A stretch of DNA of 64,000 nt from Phoronis australis. Its lineage: Eukaryota; Phoronida; Phoronidae. The DNA lies in contig NMRA01000712.1 of NCBI GenBank assembly GCA_002633005.1, positions 62,001-126,000 of the forward strand. Direction: 5' to 3'. The notes under the pieces are model-generated. The model did not search any database. It was not told the origin of the DNA and saw nothing but the letters and a program-made list of their open reading frames with translations. This document shows, piece after piece, positions 30,310-41,600 of the stretch. The translations under genes were made by a program, and so were the position numbers. Position 1 is the first letter of the stretch; each line of letters starts with the position of its first letter.

Positions 30310-32576
30310 CGCCAGACGCCCGTTCGCCCAGTTAGAGATGACGGCAATATGCGACCACATATGTGGACGCATAAAAATTATTACCCCAACGCCGCGCTAC
30401 TAGTAGGCTAGACAGTCATCACCGTCTCTAACTCATAGTTCGACTAGAGACAGGCGGTGGTCACTGTCTATAACTAAAGAAATCTCACAGGCTAATTCCT
30501 CTTGCAATGTATCGATTTTAAAAATTAGAAGACCGCTAATATTTATTTTCCAATTTTTAAAACAGCCATGAGATTCGTAGTACCTTACTTGTTGTTTTTT
30601 AGTCTGAAACTGGTACTAGAAGAGAAGGCGCCAGTTCAACGGCGCCGCATCATTTGTCTTCCAATACACATTTCACCCCGAGCCATGAATGTGACAACTA
30701 GCTCACTCCGGGTTCAACGATGCAATTAAAGAGCGGAATGATTGACTTCGTTGATTCTTGGTTGGACCTACTTTCAATTTAGTGTCTATATGTCATCCCA
30801 GCTGAGAGCGGGTAGGGCGGTCATGTTTCGATCCCCGGCTGTCAAGTTCAGTCCCCAGCTGTCCTGTTTTCTGGCGATGGAGGCGGTCACGTTTTTAGGT
30901 ATAGTGGTCCCATTTTCTGGTCCAAAAAGTCCCATATCCCCCAGGTTCTGTTTTGTGGTCAGTCTCAGCGCGATTTGGAGGACCAGTGGTCCTGTTTTGG
31001 GTCCGACGGGCATCAGTGTTGTTTCTCACGTCGGGGTAACTTCAGTGATCTCGGTGACGGTGCCATCACGTTTTTGATGTGCCGAGGAATTCGCTGGATA
31101 CTCTGAGGTGAACAGTGCACGCTTTTTTGTGCACTTGCGTGCAAACCTCTTCTTAGCGTAAGAGTTGCCTATAAAGGGTTTTGTAGTCCCAAAATGCAGC
31201 CAAATATCGTCCAAGTTGTTTCCTACTATCATTTGTGCTACGAAATAGCCCAGCTGGCTACCGGAGCACCTAATGTTGTCGGCCAAATATAATATCACAA
31301 TTAATGCGCGAGCTGTTTGAATCAATCAGACACTCGTACGAAGCTTCGTGTATCGTAATTTATCAGAAGCCGGCACCGGTTAATAAGCAGCTTAGTATGG
31401 AAAATCAAAGCGAAAATATATCCAGGGCACATATTTTCTATACAGTGACTGGTTTAAAAACAAACAAAAACACTATTTTCACTCAGCAGGATCAAAAATA
31501 AATACTTTAAAACCAGAATTTTCACTTATGCAAGAGTTAAAAACTGTCCAAAACATTATTTTCACTTTGCAAGACCAAAAAATTTAAGACCAAAATTTAT
31601 CACGAAAAATTTAAGACGCCAGGCGTGAAAAAATTTCGATCCTGACGTGATTAATTATAGGTTATGGCGGAATGAATTCTGGTTTTAATTTTTAGTCTTG
31701 CAGAGATTTTAATTTTTGAAAAGTAAATATGGAATTTTTCCGCTGTGACTTTCCATAAAATGTTCGCGACATAATACCTTCAGTCTCAATAAACGTCCTT
31801 CCGAGCACCCACACTTGAAAAATCGTGTATTTTCATATGTCACTCCAGTGACGCTAGCAGATGTGCTGCACGCGCTCAGGGCATGCTGAATACATGATAA
31901 CATCGGGGCACGAATATACAACGTTCCAATAAATATTTAGTATTGCAAATATGGACTTCATACTTAGACAGAGACAACTGACAAGCGACTTCTCCCCTTA
32001 TGATATTTCTAAGAATTTCAGAGAGCGCTACATATAGTGGAACTTCTTACATTACTTTCCAACCATATGCCTCCAGCGAGTACTTTTCAGTGAAGTTCAT
32101 TTTTGTTCTTGAAGATGTGAATTTCATAATGATACCATAGCGGTCCATAGTCATGCTCTAAACGCAAAACGTGTTCACGGTCCAACGAAAAAGGTACGAT
32201 TTCTGTTGAAACTATAGCTTCATCTGTTCAGTGGCCCCGAAGTTTGTTCCAAACAGCAAACGGCTCAACTTGACGGGCCTGTTGGGGTACAACTGAACTT
32301 GGCGATGACCAATTAAGGTAGTGGCGATATGGAGAAGTCTGAAATTGTGTAATCATAGGCCTACATGGGGGAAAAGTCTAGCAAAGTCGACTCCGTTTGT
32401 GTTTACCATCCTACGGACTTGCAGGTAAACTAGCAAAGCTGAGTTGCTAATTTGGGTTGCGGCGCCTTTTAAATATTCAATTAACATGTGACAAACGTGA
32501 CACGCAGCGATTTTTGATACGTCATTCATGTCGGTACTGCGCAGCCGCCAACAGGCCAGGTGCACAGCCCATCGAC
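30310..32576. other. Intergenic, no gene recognised
   Basis: At 30800-31030 there is a degenerate tandem text of GGTC-CTGTTTT-like blocks. It gives long frames on both strands (111 codons plus, 75 codons minus), and such two-strand openness indicates low complexity rather than a gene. The remainder is unremarkable spacer. Confidence 0.45.
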
Positions 32577-32636
32577 CATGGGTGGCGCAGCACTGAAATA
32601 AGGAGCTATACCCCCCCTTATGGTGCTCCGCCCGTG
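32577..32636 (-). mobile_element. Palindromic mini-element, CATGGGCGG family
   Basis: CATGGGTGGCGCAGCACTGA at the left and GGTGCTCCGCCCGTG at the right, with a GGAGCTATACCCCCCC centre. It is in the opposite orientation to the copies at 12.4 kb, judging by the position of the CACTGAAA block. Confidence 0.7.
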
Positions 32637-33577
32637 TCTAGTTCTTTCTGCATGGGTTTAAGTGACACTTATTCATAGTACAAAACGTCAGCTGAGCTGG
32701 TATAAATCTAGTTGCCGTGCGGGTATTATGAACGCGTTGCAAATGAAATTTGATTAGTTTGTACAGTTATACTTTAGTTATGTTTGAAACTTAATAAGTC
32801 TCGGAGGTCATAGTTGGGACAACATCAATGCATTTTTATCCTGTGTAAAAGCCATATTTCCCGCGATAGCAGCTGTAGCCAGTCAGGATATTTAGATGGT
32901 GTCAAAGAGGTCACGTGTCCGCTCAAAATTTTAACAGCTTTTATGGTTACAACACAGTGAGCTAGCAAGTCGAAAAGTAATGGCCAAGGGATGTCTTTCG
33001 TCATTTCAACTTAACTGGTAGGCTTAGGAACAACTTAGGCCCACTGTACTGTACACACACGTTAGTGATCGAGGACCAATAATTGTAATTGCGGACCCAC
33101 CTCTTATCAGGCGTGAGTATTTAGTGCACAGAATCTTCAAAAGCGTGTCCCAATATCCTAATGTTCCAAAGGCTCAACCCCGTGCTAGAGTAGGCGACGG
33201 TCGTAAACATTTGCTGAACTGGTCGCTGTACGAGCGCAGATTATATGGTCGCTCAGTGATGGCAACTAAGTAGCAATTTGTGATACAAGTTGTGTTTGTG
33301 ATATTCAATGCGACCCGTAACGATAATAGACGTCGACATTTAAACTGAATAAATAAGTATGCGCGATATGTCACATTATGACTCGTTAATACCATATTCG
33401 ATTAAGCCGGATTAGTGACATTTTTATGCTATATATTTGAACATTACTGAGGCACTTAGACCAAACGGCGCAACATATAGTTTTACGTAGTGACGAGATG
33501 TAACCAGTATTGTTGTACGATGATGGTAGAAACCATGTCAAAATACCAGACGATAGAGACTTCTTGAAGTATTTCTA
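32637..33577. other. Upstream region of the intronless gene
   Basis: No other gene is visible. It should contain the promoter of the reading frame starting at 33578; no TATA box is obvious near it. Confidence 0.35.
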
Positions 33578-34549
33578 ATGGCAAGAGACAAAAACGCCAG
33601 CGAGGAGGCAAGGTTGCTAAAAATTGTGAATGACCTCGAAGTTAAAAAAGGCTTTTCAAAGATGTTCATTGACAACGCAATTTACGAGCAAAAGCTTGAA
33701 GTCTACAGATTACAACGACAGGTTCAGCAGATGATGTTACAAAGCGACAATGATGGTCAGAGGCCAAAATCAAAAGTGAAAACGGAAATAATAACTCTGT
33801 CGACTGGAGGAGGTGTTATATCGAATAGCAACGACGCTGATCATCGTGACACTAGTCAGATAAGGAAGGGTTGTTTAGGACCCGCAAAAGAAATATCGAG
33901 CGCACTGGCAATCAGCGAGAAGGACTTACAGTCTCGTTCGAGTGATAGGAAAACTGATTATTTCGGATATATGAGTACATCTCAATGCCCTTCTCTAATT
34001 ATAAGTTTTCCGAATATTTGGCCCGGGGATCCCCGGGCTATTGCGTCTGTTCGTCGACCTAAGAAAAGCATTCGAGAAGACTTGAAAAAAGAAGAATCCC
34101 TTAACAGCATTCGCAAAGCAAAACGCGATATCCATGAACACACCAAAATGCACTGCAGCAGAAACTGCACAAAACCTGGTGCGATTTTTGAAACTATGGC
34201 TTCGGCCCACATTGTATCCCTGCCCATGCTGAAGAAGGATATTCAAATACTGGCGAGAAACGAGATGAAAAGGCAAAGGCATCTGGCCAGGCTACCAACT
34301 ATTACAGATAACACTCCGCTCGTGTGTCACAATCCGCGAAACATTCAATGCTTGCGTCCGGTTAAGTTTGACAAATTAGCCATCCGTAATCTACCCTGGT
34401 TAAACGTAAGACAGCCGAAGTCGCCAGCATTCAACCCTGGCCTGTACAGAAACCAGTCTCAACCCAGGCTCTCCATAACCAAAATGGACCATGACACCCG
34501 GGTTATTAATAGAGTGGCCAACATTAATTGCGAAAATATTGTTTGCTGA
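33578..34549 (+). CDS. Intronless 323-residue protein of unknown function
   Basis: By far the longest intact frame in the window. It starts at an ATG and ends in TGA, with no intron. It is highly basic. Residues about 8-55 look helical and may form a coiled coil (KIVNDLEVKKGF..., YEQKLEVYRLQRQVQQMMLQ). The middle is serine- and lysine-rich with IRKAKRDIHEHTKMHCSRNC, and the C terminus is proline- and arginine-rich (QPKSPAFNPGLYRNQSQPRL). There is no signal peptide and no membrane segment. I do not recognise a family. The basic, repeat-free composition without enzyme motifs would suit a cytoskeletal, ciliary or nucleic-acid-associated protein, but that is guesswork. An AATAAA at 35159-35164 could be its poly(A) signal. 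Confidence 0.65.
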   Translation: MARDKNASEEARLLKIVNDLEVKKGFSKMFIDNAIYEQKLEVYRLQRQVQQMMLQSDNDGQRPKSKVKTEIITLSTGGGVISNSNDADHRDTSQIRKGCLGPAKEISSALAISEKDLQSRSSDRKTDYFGYMSTSQCPSLIISFPNIWPGDPRAIASVRRPKKSIREDLKKEESLNSIRKAKRDIHEHTKMHCSRNCTKPGAIFETMASAHIVSLPMLKKDIQILARNEMKRQRHLARLPTITDNTPLVCHNPRNIQCLRPVKFDKLAIRNLPWLNVRQPKSPAFNPGLYRNQSQPRLSITKMDHDTRVINRVANINCENIVC

Positions 34550-35667
34550 TGCTTATAAATCAACGAAGCACGCGTTGCGCAATCGCTTATGCTTGTCTCC
34601 ACTTCAGACGAATTCAGATAGTGCACAATTCAATTTGCACTTTGCAGTGTTTAGTTTGCAAGAACATTATTAGTTGTTTTGAGATCCTGCTGATTGTCAC
34701 TGTTTGTTTGTTTTTTTTTGTGATGAGCATTGCAACCTTTCAGTGAGACATTTTTGTGATGAGTTGGATTGAATTGTCTCAGAAGGCTAAGAATTACTCG
34801 ATTGTACAAAAAATCTCTCGATTACCGCTACACCGCCATTTCCAGTGGGCGTGCTAATTGTACATTTGACTGAGACATCAAATTGGAAGACGGCGCACTG
34901 AGTAAAACACTAGTTCTGTAATGATTTGTCAAATACATCACTTATGAACTTTCTTTACATGGCCACTTGCGTCATCACAATTCTTGAAAATCTAATGAAA
35001 ATTACGTTAGTGTGACAATGTCTAAAGTTCACTTAGAATATAGCTTTTAATATATTCAGGAATGAGTTAATGCGTCAACTGTACAAACAGCATTGACATA
35101 TGTTTACAATGCATTTATTTATAGATAACATTTACAGACAAATTAGAAGTATGAGTGTAATAAAAACGAATTGAAAGCTAGGGCACACATCAAACATCCA
35201 ATCAAAGTTTTGTGCACTATTTTCTTAGAATTAAAGTTATGTAATATATTCTGGACAGTTCTTTTTATTTAGCAATATATCTAAAAAACTATAGATGTTT
35301 AAGTTAGCTCAGTTAATGTATAAGTATGTTCCTGGGATCTTCCAAAGTTAGTAAATTTGGAATCTTTCTAGGGTCTTACAAAGTTTAATGATTTACATGG
35401 CTTTTCTATCAGCCAGAACATTTAAAAGTGTTTTGTTTAAAATATACAAATTGATAAAAACGATAAAAACTGATACTTTTACAATTTGCAATGCGCAAGT
35501 GCAATTCAAACTGCTATAATCCATGAAAACAACACTGACTGCCACATACACTATGCGAATTAATGTCTTCAAAGTGGCTCATATGGTACGTCATTATCGG
35601 CCAAGCATTCTTTGAGCACAATCTTTTTGTCGCACATTGCTCGATCAGACCGAGTGTCGCGATTGTT

Positions 35668-38600
35668 TCAGCAACTTCCCATATTACACGTGGCGAAGTC
35701 TATGTCGTCTCCATTGCACTTTTGCCCACCATTCGCCGGAGCCGGGTTGTTACAGTAACGCTGCCTCAGCTTTAGACCAGTTCCACATGACTTAGAACAT
35801 TTTGTCCATGGATTCCAGTCGGACCACCCACCATTGACTGCAGAGAAAAACATTCAGGTGCATAGATGTGCGTTTGGATGATTCGATTGTAGTGACTTAA
35901 GATACTAGTGTAATCTATTGTTTTAATTGCCAATCATACATTTTTAGAAGATGATTTAAGTAATTGTTTGACTTCATTTGGCAGTTTATGCGTTGTCGTG
36001 GTCTGTTTGCAGTGGCGGATTTAGAGGGGGGCCAAGTGGGCCATGGCCCCCCCCCTAAAATTCTCCCAGATTACATTTGGCAGTTCAGGGGTGCGAATGT
36101 CTGACGGGAAAAATCCTGGCTAATACTCTGTCCTGCCCCCCCAACTCAAAATCCTAGATCCGCCCCTGGTTTGTTGGCAAGCTACCTGAATGACTCGTAT
36201 GATCGACAAAGAACATGTAACTCGTAAATAGCGCGAGGCCTGCTGCAAAAACATTCTTGTTACATGGAGCCTGGTGTTTTTCGAAGAGTCTGCTGACTTT
36301 TGTGTTTTGATTTTCCGTAGTCGACAAAGATCAGTCTATGGGTGAATTATTTCACGAAAATCAGACTAAGGATGAAAGTCAGAAAATCTGTCTTTGAACT
36401 CGACGTACTGGAAGACAGAAATCCGTAATTTTTCTCGAATAGGCAGAAGAAACAAAGTTTCAAGGAACGCAAACGGCAAAAATCAGGGTTTAGCTATTCG
36501 TGTTCAGATTACTGACTTTTGGATTAAGTCAAAAAACAAACGCCAATAATCCCACAGTTCACTTTCCGCCAGAAGCGTGCGACACAAACAGCGCTCCTTG
36601 TTTAGAGCTAGTTGTGAAAGCCCGTGCGTAAGTTGGACAAACCGGACGCTTTTGTACCGCCATTTCCTGTCAAAATTCAGAGCCAACGTGCAAGGGGTGA
36701 ATTTCTTTAGATTTATAAGCGATCCACACATGCGAAAATTGTGCAAAAGACGCACTGTAAAATACAATACGATTACTGCATTTTCACATACAAATGTTGA
36801 TGACGCAAATGTCAAATTTTTTGCAGATGTTGCTGGTATTACAAGTGATCTACTATTTCGGTCTCTTGTTTAAAGTGTTCACTTTATCAACGTCTTTTTT
36901 GCAGCAACTGTTTGTGATGTTAATATTCTAACTAATAAGCTCTGAGAATAAACAAGGGTATTAAATCAACAAACTCACGTTGTTTTTACCACTACTTTTA
37001 TGTTCACGAAAACAACAACGGTTTTAAAACTTGACATGTTTCGGTGTCATTTATTAAACACCATCCTCAGAAGTCAGAATACAGTGGCCACCTAGCTAGG
37101 CCCAGCAACAAGTAATGAAGCACAGATACAGTCAGTTACAGGGAGTGACAATGAACTAGACCAACAATGACAACCTGTGGTGTGTCAGTTGCCTATTGAG
37201 ATTGGGTTTGCACCAACTGATATGTAACTGACTGTATCTGTGCTTCATTACTTGTTGCTGGGCCTAGCTAGGTGGCCACTGTATTATGACTTCTGAGGAT
37301 GGTGTTTAATAAATGTCACCGAAACATGTCAAGTTTTAAAACCGTTGTTGTTTTCGTGAACATATGCTGTTACTTGCTATCATGGAGTACTTTTATGTCC
37401 ACCAACAATAACGTGGAAGGAAGTGTTATTTTGTTTTATGTTCGGGTGTAGGCAACAAAGGAGGCAGTCCCCATTGGTGGTGGAGGGGCAAAGGGCGGGG
37501 TGGTTGGGTGGGGAAGCGGGGGAAGGTCGTTGTTGACTATAACGGGAAAATCAGTAGCGCCAGTGAGGGTCAGGGGAAAGTCACTAATGAATAAATTCTC
37601 AACCCCCGTTGTAAAACCTAACTTAGAGCGGGTTAATATTGTTGTCCACACTCCTGATAAAGGTCTATACTCAGTATATGTTTCACTTCGATGCGCAAAA
37701 TGAAGTAAGGGCACGCTTTTCGTCCGTACGGTGAATTTATTTGACTTTGTGGGAAAGCGTGGGGAAAAGTACCGTAACTAAATTATAAAATATTCGTCAA
37801 GATCTCAGCTTAGGCTTTAAAAATTCTATTCACCTGTGCCGCTACTGTTGATTTTGTAGGAAATCTTGAACCCTTTGAAGTCGTATGTGTCGTCGGAATG
37901 AAACTGAACTACCAAACTCGTGCCATTATACACTACAGCTTCCTTTGGGCCTTTGCCGCAGATTCTGCAACGGCAAAAGATTGACATTAATAATTTCACT
38001 TAGAGAAAACCATTATTTATCATACGTTATTATAGTACCCTTTGACAACGATTTGAATGACTTCATCTGATCCCCACATTTCAGAACACAAGTCACTGCA
38101 CGTAAATTGCTTACTAATGTAATACTTATGCTGTTGTGCGTTCGAAAGGTTGACAATTTTCTCATAAAAATCTGGAAAGTAAAAAACACTGAGAATTAAT
38201 GGTTGACAAATTAATCGTAAACCCCGGAAAGTAAAGAATATTTACCACAGAAAATTTCGACCTCGCCTCTGAGACCAGTCTTTGTACGTGTCGTTGGGAG
38301 CGCTAAAATAGTATTGTGTCTCTGTGTCAAGCTCATTCGTTTTATTCGTCATTTCAATTACGTATTATATATACGATGTAATGTACACGATAACGTTACA
38401 CGGAAATGGGCGAACTCTGTACAATCCTATTTTGGCGCTCCCAATGCCACCTGACGGGAGAACGTCACACTTACGAAGATCTCAGAGACACAACTGGAGG
38501 TCAAAAGTAACATGGGAGCCGCACAATAGGGGGCGGGGGAGGGGCTATAGCCCCATTTTCTCAGTGCTTCGCTGCCCATGCATAAGAGATCATTGCTTTA

Positions 38601-41600
38601 CTGATCCATTATCTGACACATTTTGTCCACATACCTTGGTCCACCATGATGTGGGCCATATGACCTTATCTCCAAATAATCCCAATGACACTCCCAGTCA
38701 TCTTCAATATCAAAGTCATCGAATGTAAGCGTAATGGTGGATCCGGGGGGTCCCTAGATTTTATGAAAATTTAAAAGTATCAGATACAGTGTCAAATTGA
38801 AATATTAATAACATCACTGAATGGTGTGCACATTAAAATATGCCGTATACACATATATATCTTTGAACCGACAAATTTAAACTTAGATTGTGAGTAGATT
38901 TCACCAAAAGATACCAGAGATGTGTCTCGGCGTGTTTCAAGACCAACGACGTTTCTAAACTTCTTGTCATTCGCACGACAAAGATCTTAATCTTATTCTT
39001 CGTTCGATTGACATGAACGTTGCACATACTATGTAACTGCTCAGTATCTCGAGACTTGATGGATATTATCAGAATGTGATACAAGGCAGCGGTGATTTTC
39101 ATAATTATCTTTACAGAATCATTGCTCCGTCGTCCTGAGATGATTCCGTCTGAAACTTGGTACCTGAATAGGTCACGCCACGCGCGTTAGCGACGGCAAG
39201 CATCTGTTTTTCATTGCGACATAGGTTTTTCGAATTACTCGAGATTTATTTTCCTATTACGGTTTATGTACTGACTGATAATTCCCTGCTTTTGTTTCCT
39301 TATCAATTTCATCACGTCAGTTGACAATATTTTTGATGTCAATGACGACGACGTCTTGTTGTAAGCGAGGCGGTCGTCTCTGTCGATGTTGTCGGTGTTG
39401 CACTCATCATTGTCAACGTTATCGACAGTGTTGCAGGGGAAGACATGGTCTTCAAGTCATCTTGGACGTCGTCGTTGTCGCTCTCTTTGTCGTCGTACTC
39501 GCTTTTGCACAACATAACTGGGGACACGATTAAAGTAAAAGGCGGCATTAACTTAGTCAGAGCGATACCTGTATGAGCCAGTTGCAATCTCTGCTATTCC
39601 CATAAGACTTGGGGTAAGATGGCGTTGTGATGGTACCAGTAGGATCCGTGAATAGATCACCGCAGGCTGAAATCGAGAAACGATTGAGTGGTCCCCCTCA
39701 CTTTGTACTTTTCTAATTGCACACATTTTAATATTTTTATTTCACAGTAGAAAATAAACAATGCAAATTCGTGTTCCTATATCACAGCCTCTTCTTTATC
39801 ACAGCCTCTTCTTTTCATCATAGGAAAAATTATTATGAGTATCGTTGTCTTATTTTTATGATACTTGAAATGTCATGGGCGGCGCACCATAGGGGGCTGG
39901 GGGGCTACAGCCCCGGCCACTTTTTTCAGTGCTACGCCGCACGTGGTCTATAGGCGGTGCACCACAGGGGGGCTGACGGGGCTTTAGCTCCCCCACTTTT
40001 TTCAGTGCTGCGCCGCCCATGCATATATTGAGAGCTACATCGATCGGCGGATCAAAAACTACAGTCACCATTGTGTGGGACGCAATAGTCATATCTCCGC
40101 CCAAATGGTGCTCAATGTAACTTTAATATTTCGCGAGTTCCGCCAAAATTGTTATTTTGTCGTATGTATCGTTATTACGAACCACTTTCTAACTTTTCTA
40201 CTTTTGTACTCATATTTCCATTTCCTTATTGTTTTACGTTCCGTTCTTCCTGTAATTCTTTTCACTTGCGACAACTGAGTGAACTAATACGAATTAAAAA
40301 CAACAATCGAAGTCGTGCAATCATTGCAACAATAGCAATTGTGGGAATGGACATGTGTAAGCGATTCAAACTTTATATACTTACGACTAGCTGTCGGTGC
40401 CACATCAGTGCATTTTACTCCCGCCAGGCCATCTGGGCAAACACACGAACAGTCTGGTCCTATAAAGCCGTTGTTTTCACAAGCAGTGTGAGTGACGCAG
40501 TGTTCTGTAATGTAAATTAAAAGAGGATTGTAAGCGACAACGGAAATGCTCCGTGATAAAAATCCGTTTTGGGACTTCATAAAATCCAGCTGCGACTTGG
40601 TGTCGTTTCGACGGCCGTAGACTTTGTTCATCTACAGAATGGTGCGTCATATTGTCAAAGTTAATTGTCTTCTGTCGAATAGCACAAACTTTCTCGCTTA
40701 CTACGTTCTTCACTCATGGAGACCATTATTTTCCTTGAGCTGAATTATCTTTCTCGCGTGCGACATTTTCTCTCGACGTCCTGCTGCCTGCCCTGCTGCT
40801 ACATTGTCAAAAGAAAACGCATTTTAGAGCCTACGAGGATTCATTTACCTCGTTAAGTACAATAGCTTACATCGTCCAGTCCGAATCAACAATATGTGCC
40901 CTCAATCAGTTTCAAAGAATACTACATACAGATTCTATTATTACTTCTACATAAAGGCATACCATTGCAAGAGTACATGTTGTTAAGTGACATCGAATCG
41001 AGGAAGCTCATCTGAGATCTCTGTCCAATTCTTCTTTGCATAGCCGGATCACGTGTTTCCATGGTTATGTCATCCGACTTTATGGCGAAATACTGGAAAT
41101 ATCATGATTAAGACATAAAAATACATAGAATAGCTTCCTCATAGCCCCTTGTATTCAGCAAAACAAATTAGTTTCGCGACTTTTCTTCTAAATTTGATTC
41201 TATTTTCCTCAGTTGACTTGTCATTAATTCTGAAAGGCCTGGTCATATAAGTTTAAGTCCCCGAGCAGTAAATCATTCCTTAAATAAGATACGGAAAACT
41301 ATAAATTCTTTATTGGAAAGCAAAATTTCGTAGGCTGGTGTCAATTTTATCAAGCTTCTGTTGGCATATTTCGATCCTGAATCAAACGGTGATGACATAA
41401 TCTCCATTGATTTATTTCTCAAAAGGTTTTCAAGATGATCGATGTGCAGTTTCCTGTTTCACCGGAAATTTTCCCATTGTCAACAAACAATACTCATCAA
41501 TATGAAACCTATTGTCACCAGTTTTATTATCTTTAATATATTTATTTATTGTCATCATTATTGTGGTGACGTAGATTCACGAGTAAACTTAGGAACCAAT

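Larger units (their letters stand above)
37004..37387. mobile_element. Long inverted repeat (foldback) between 11-bp direct repeats
   Basis: The left arm (about 37004-37142) and the right arm (about 37221-37363) are almost perfect inverted copies, from GTTCACGAAAACAACAACGG to the GCCCAGCAACAAGTAATGAA part, separated by an 80-bp spacer. The 11-mer TACTTTTATGT occurs at 36993-37003 and 37388-37398 and may be a target-site duplication. Each arm contains a hammerhead-like motif, annotated separately. Terminal ribozymes suggest a Penelope-like retroelement relic inserted as an inverted pair. It lies in the last intron of the astacin gene. Confidence 0.75.

Noticed and set aside
30742-31077. 111-codon plus-strand frame and its 75-codon antisense frame
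   Set aside because: Open on both strands because of degenerate GGTCCTGTTTT-like repetition; no motif.
36504-36873. Overlapping ~100-codon frames on both strands
   Set aside because: No motif or splice context in the last intron of the astacin gene; two-strand openness suggests chance.
38246-38302. Longer version of the microexon using the acceptor TTTTAG at about 38303
   Set aside because: Its length leaves phase 2 into the next exon and produces an immediate TGA; the inner acceptor at 38269 fits both sides.
39321-39533. 70-codon plus-strand frame rich in Cys and Arg
   Set aside because: Comes from a GTC/GAC-rich low-complexity stretch within an intron of the astacin gene; the antisense frame is equally open.
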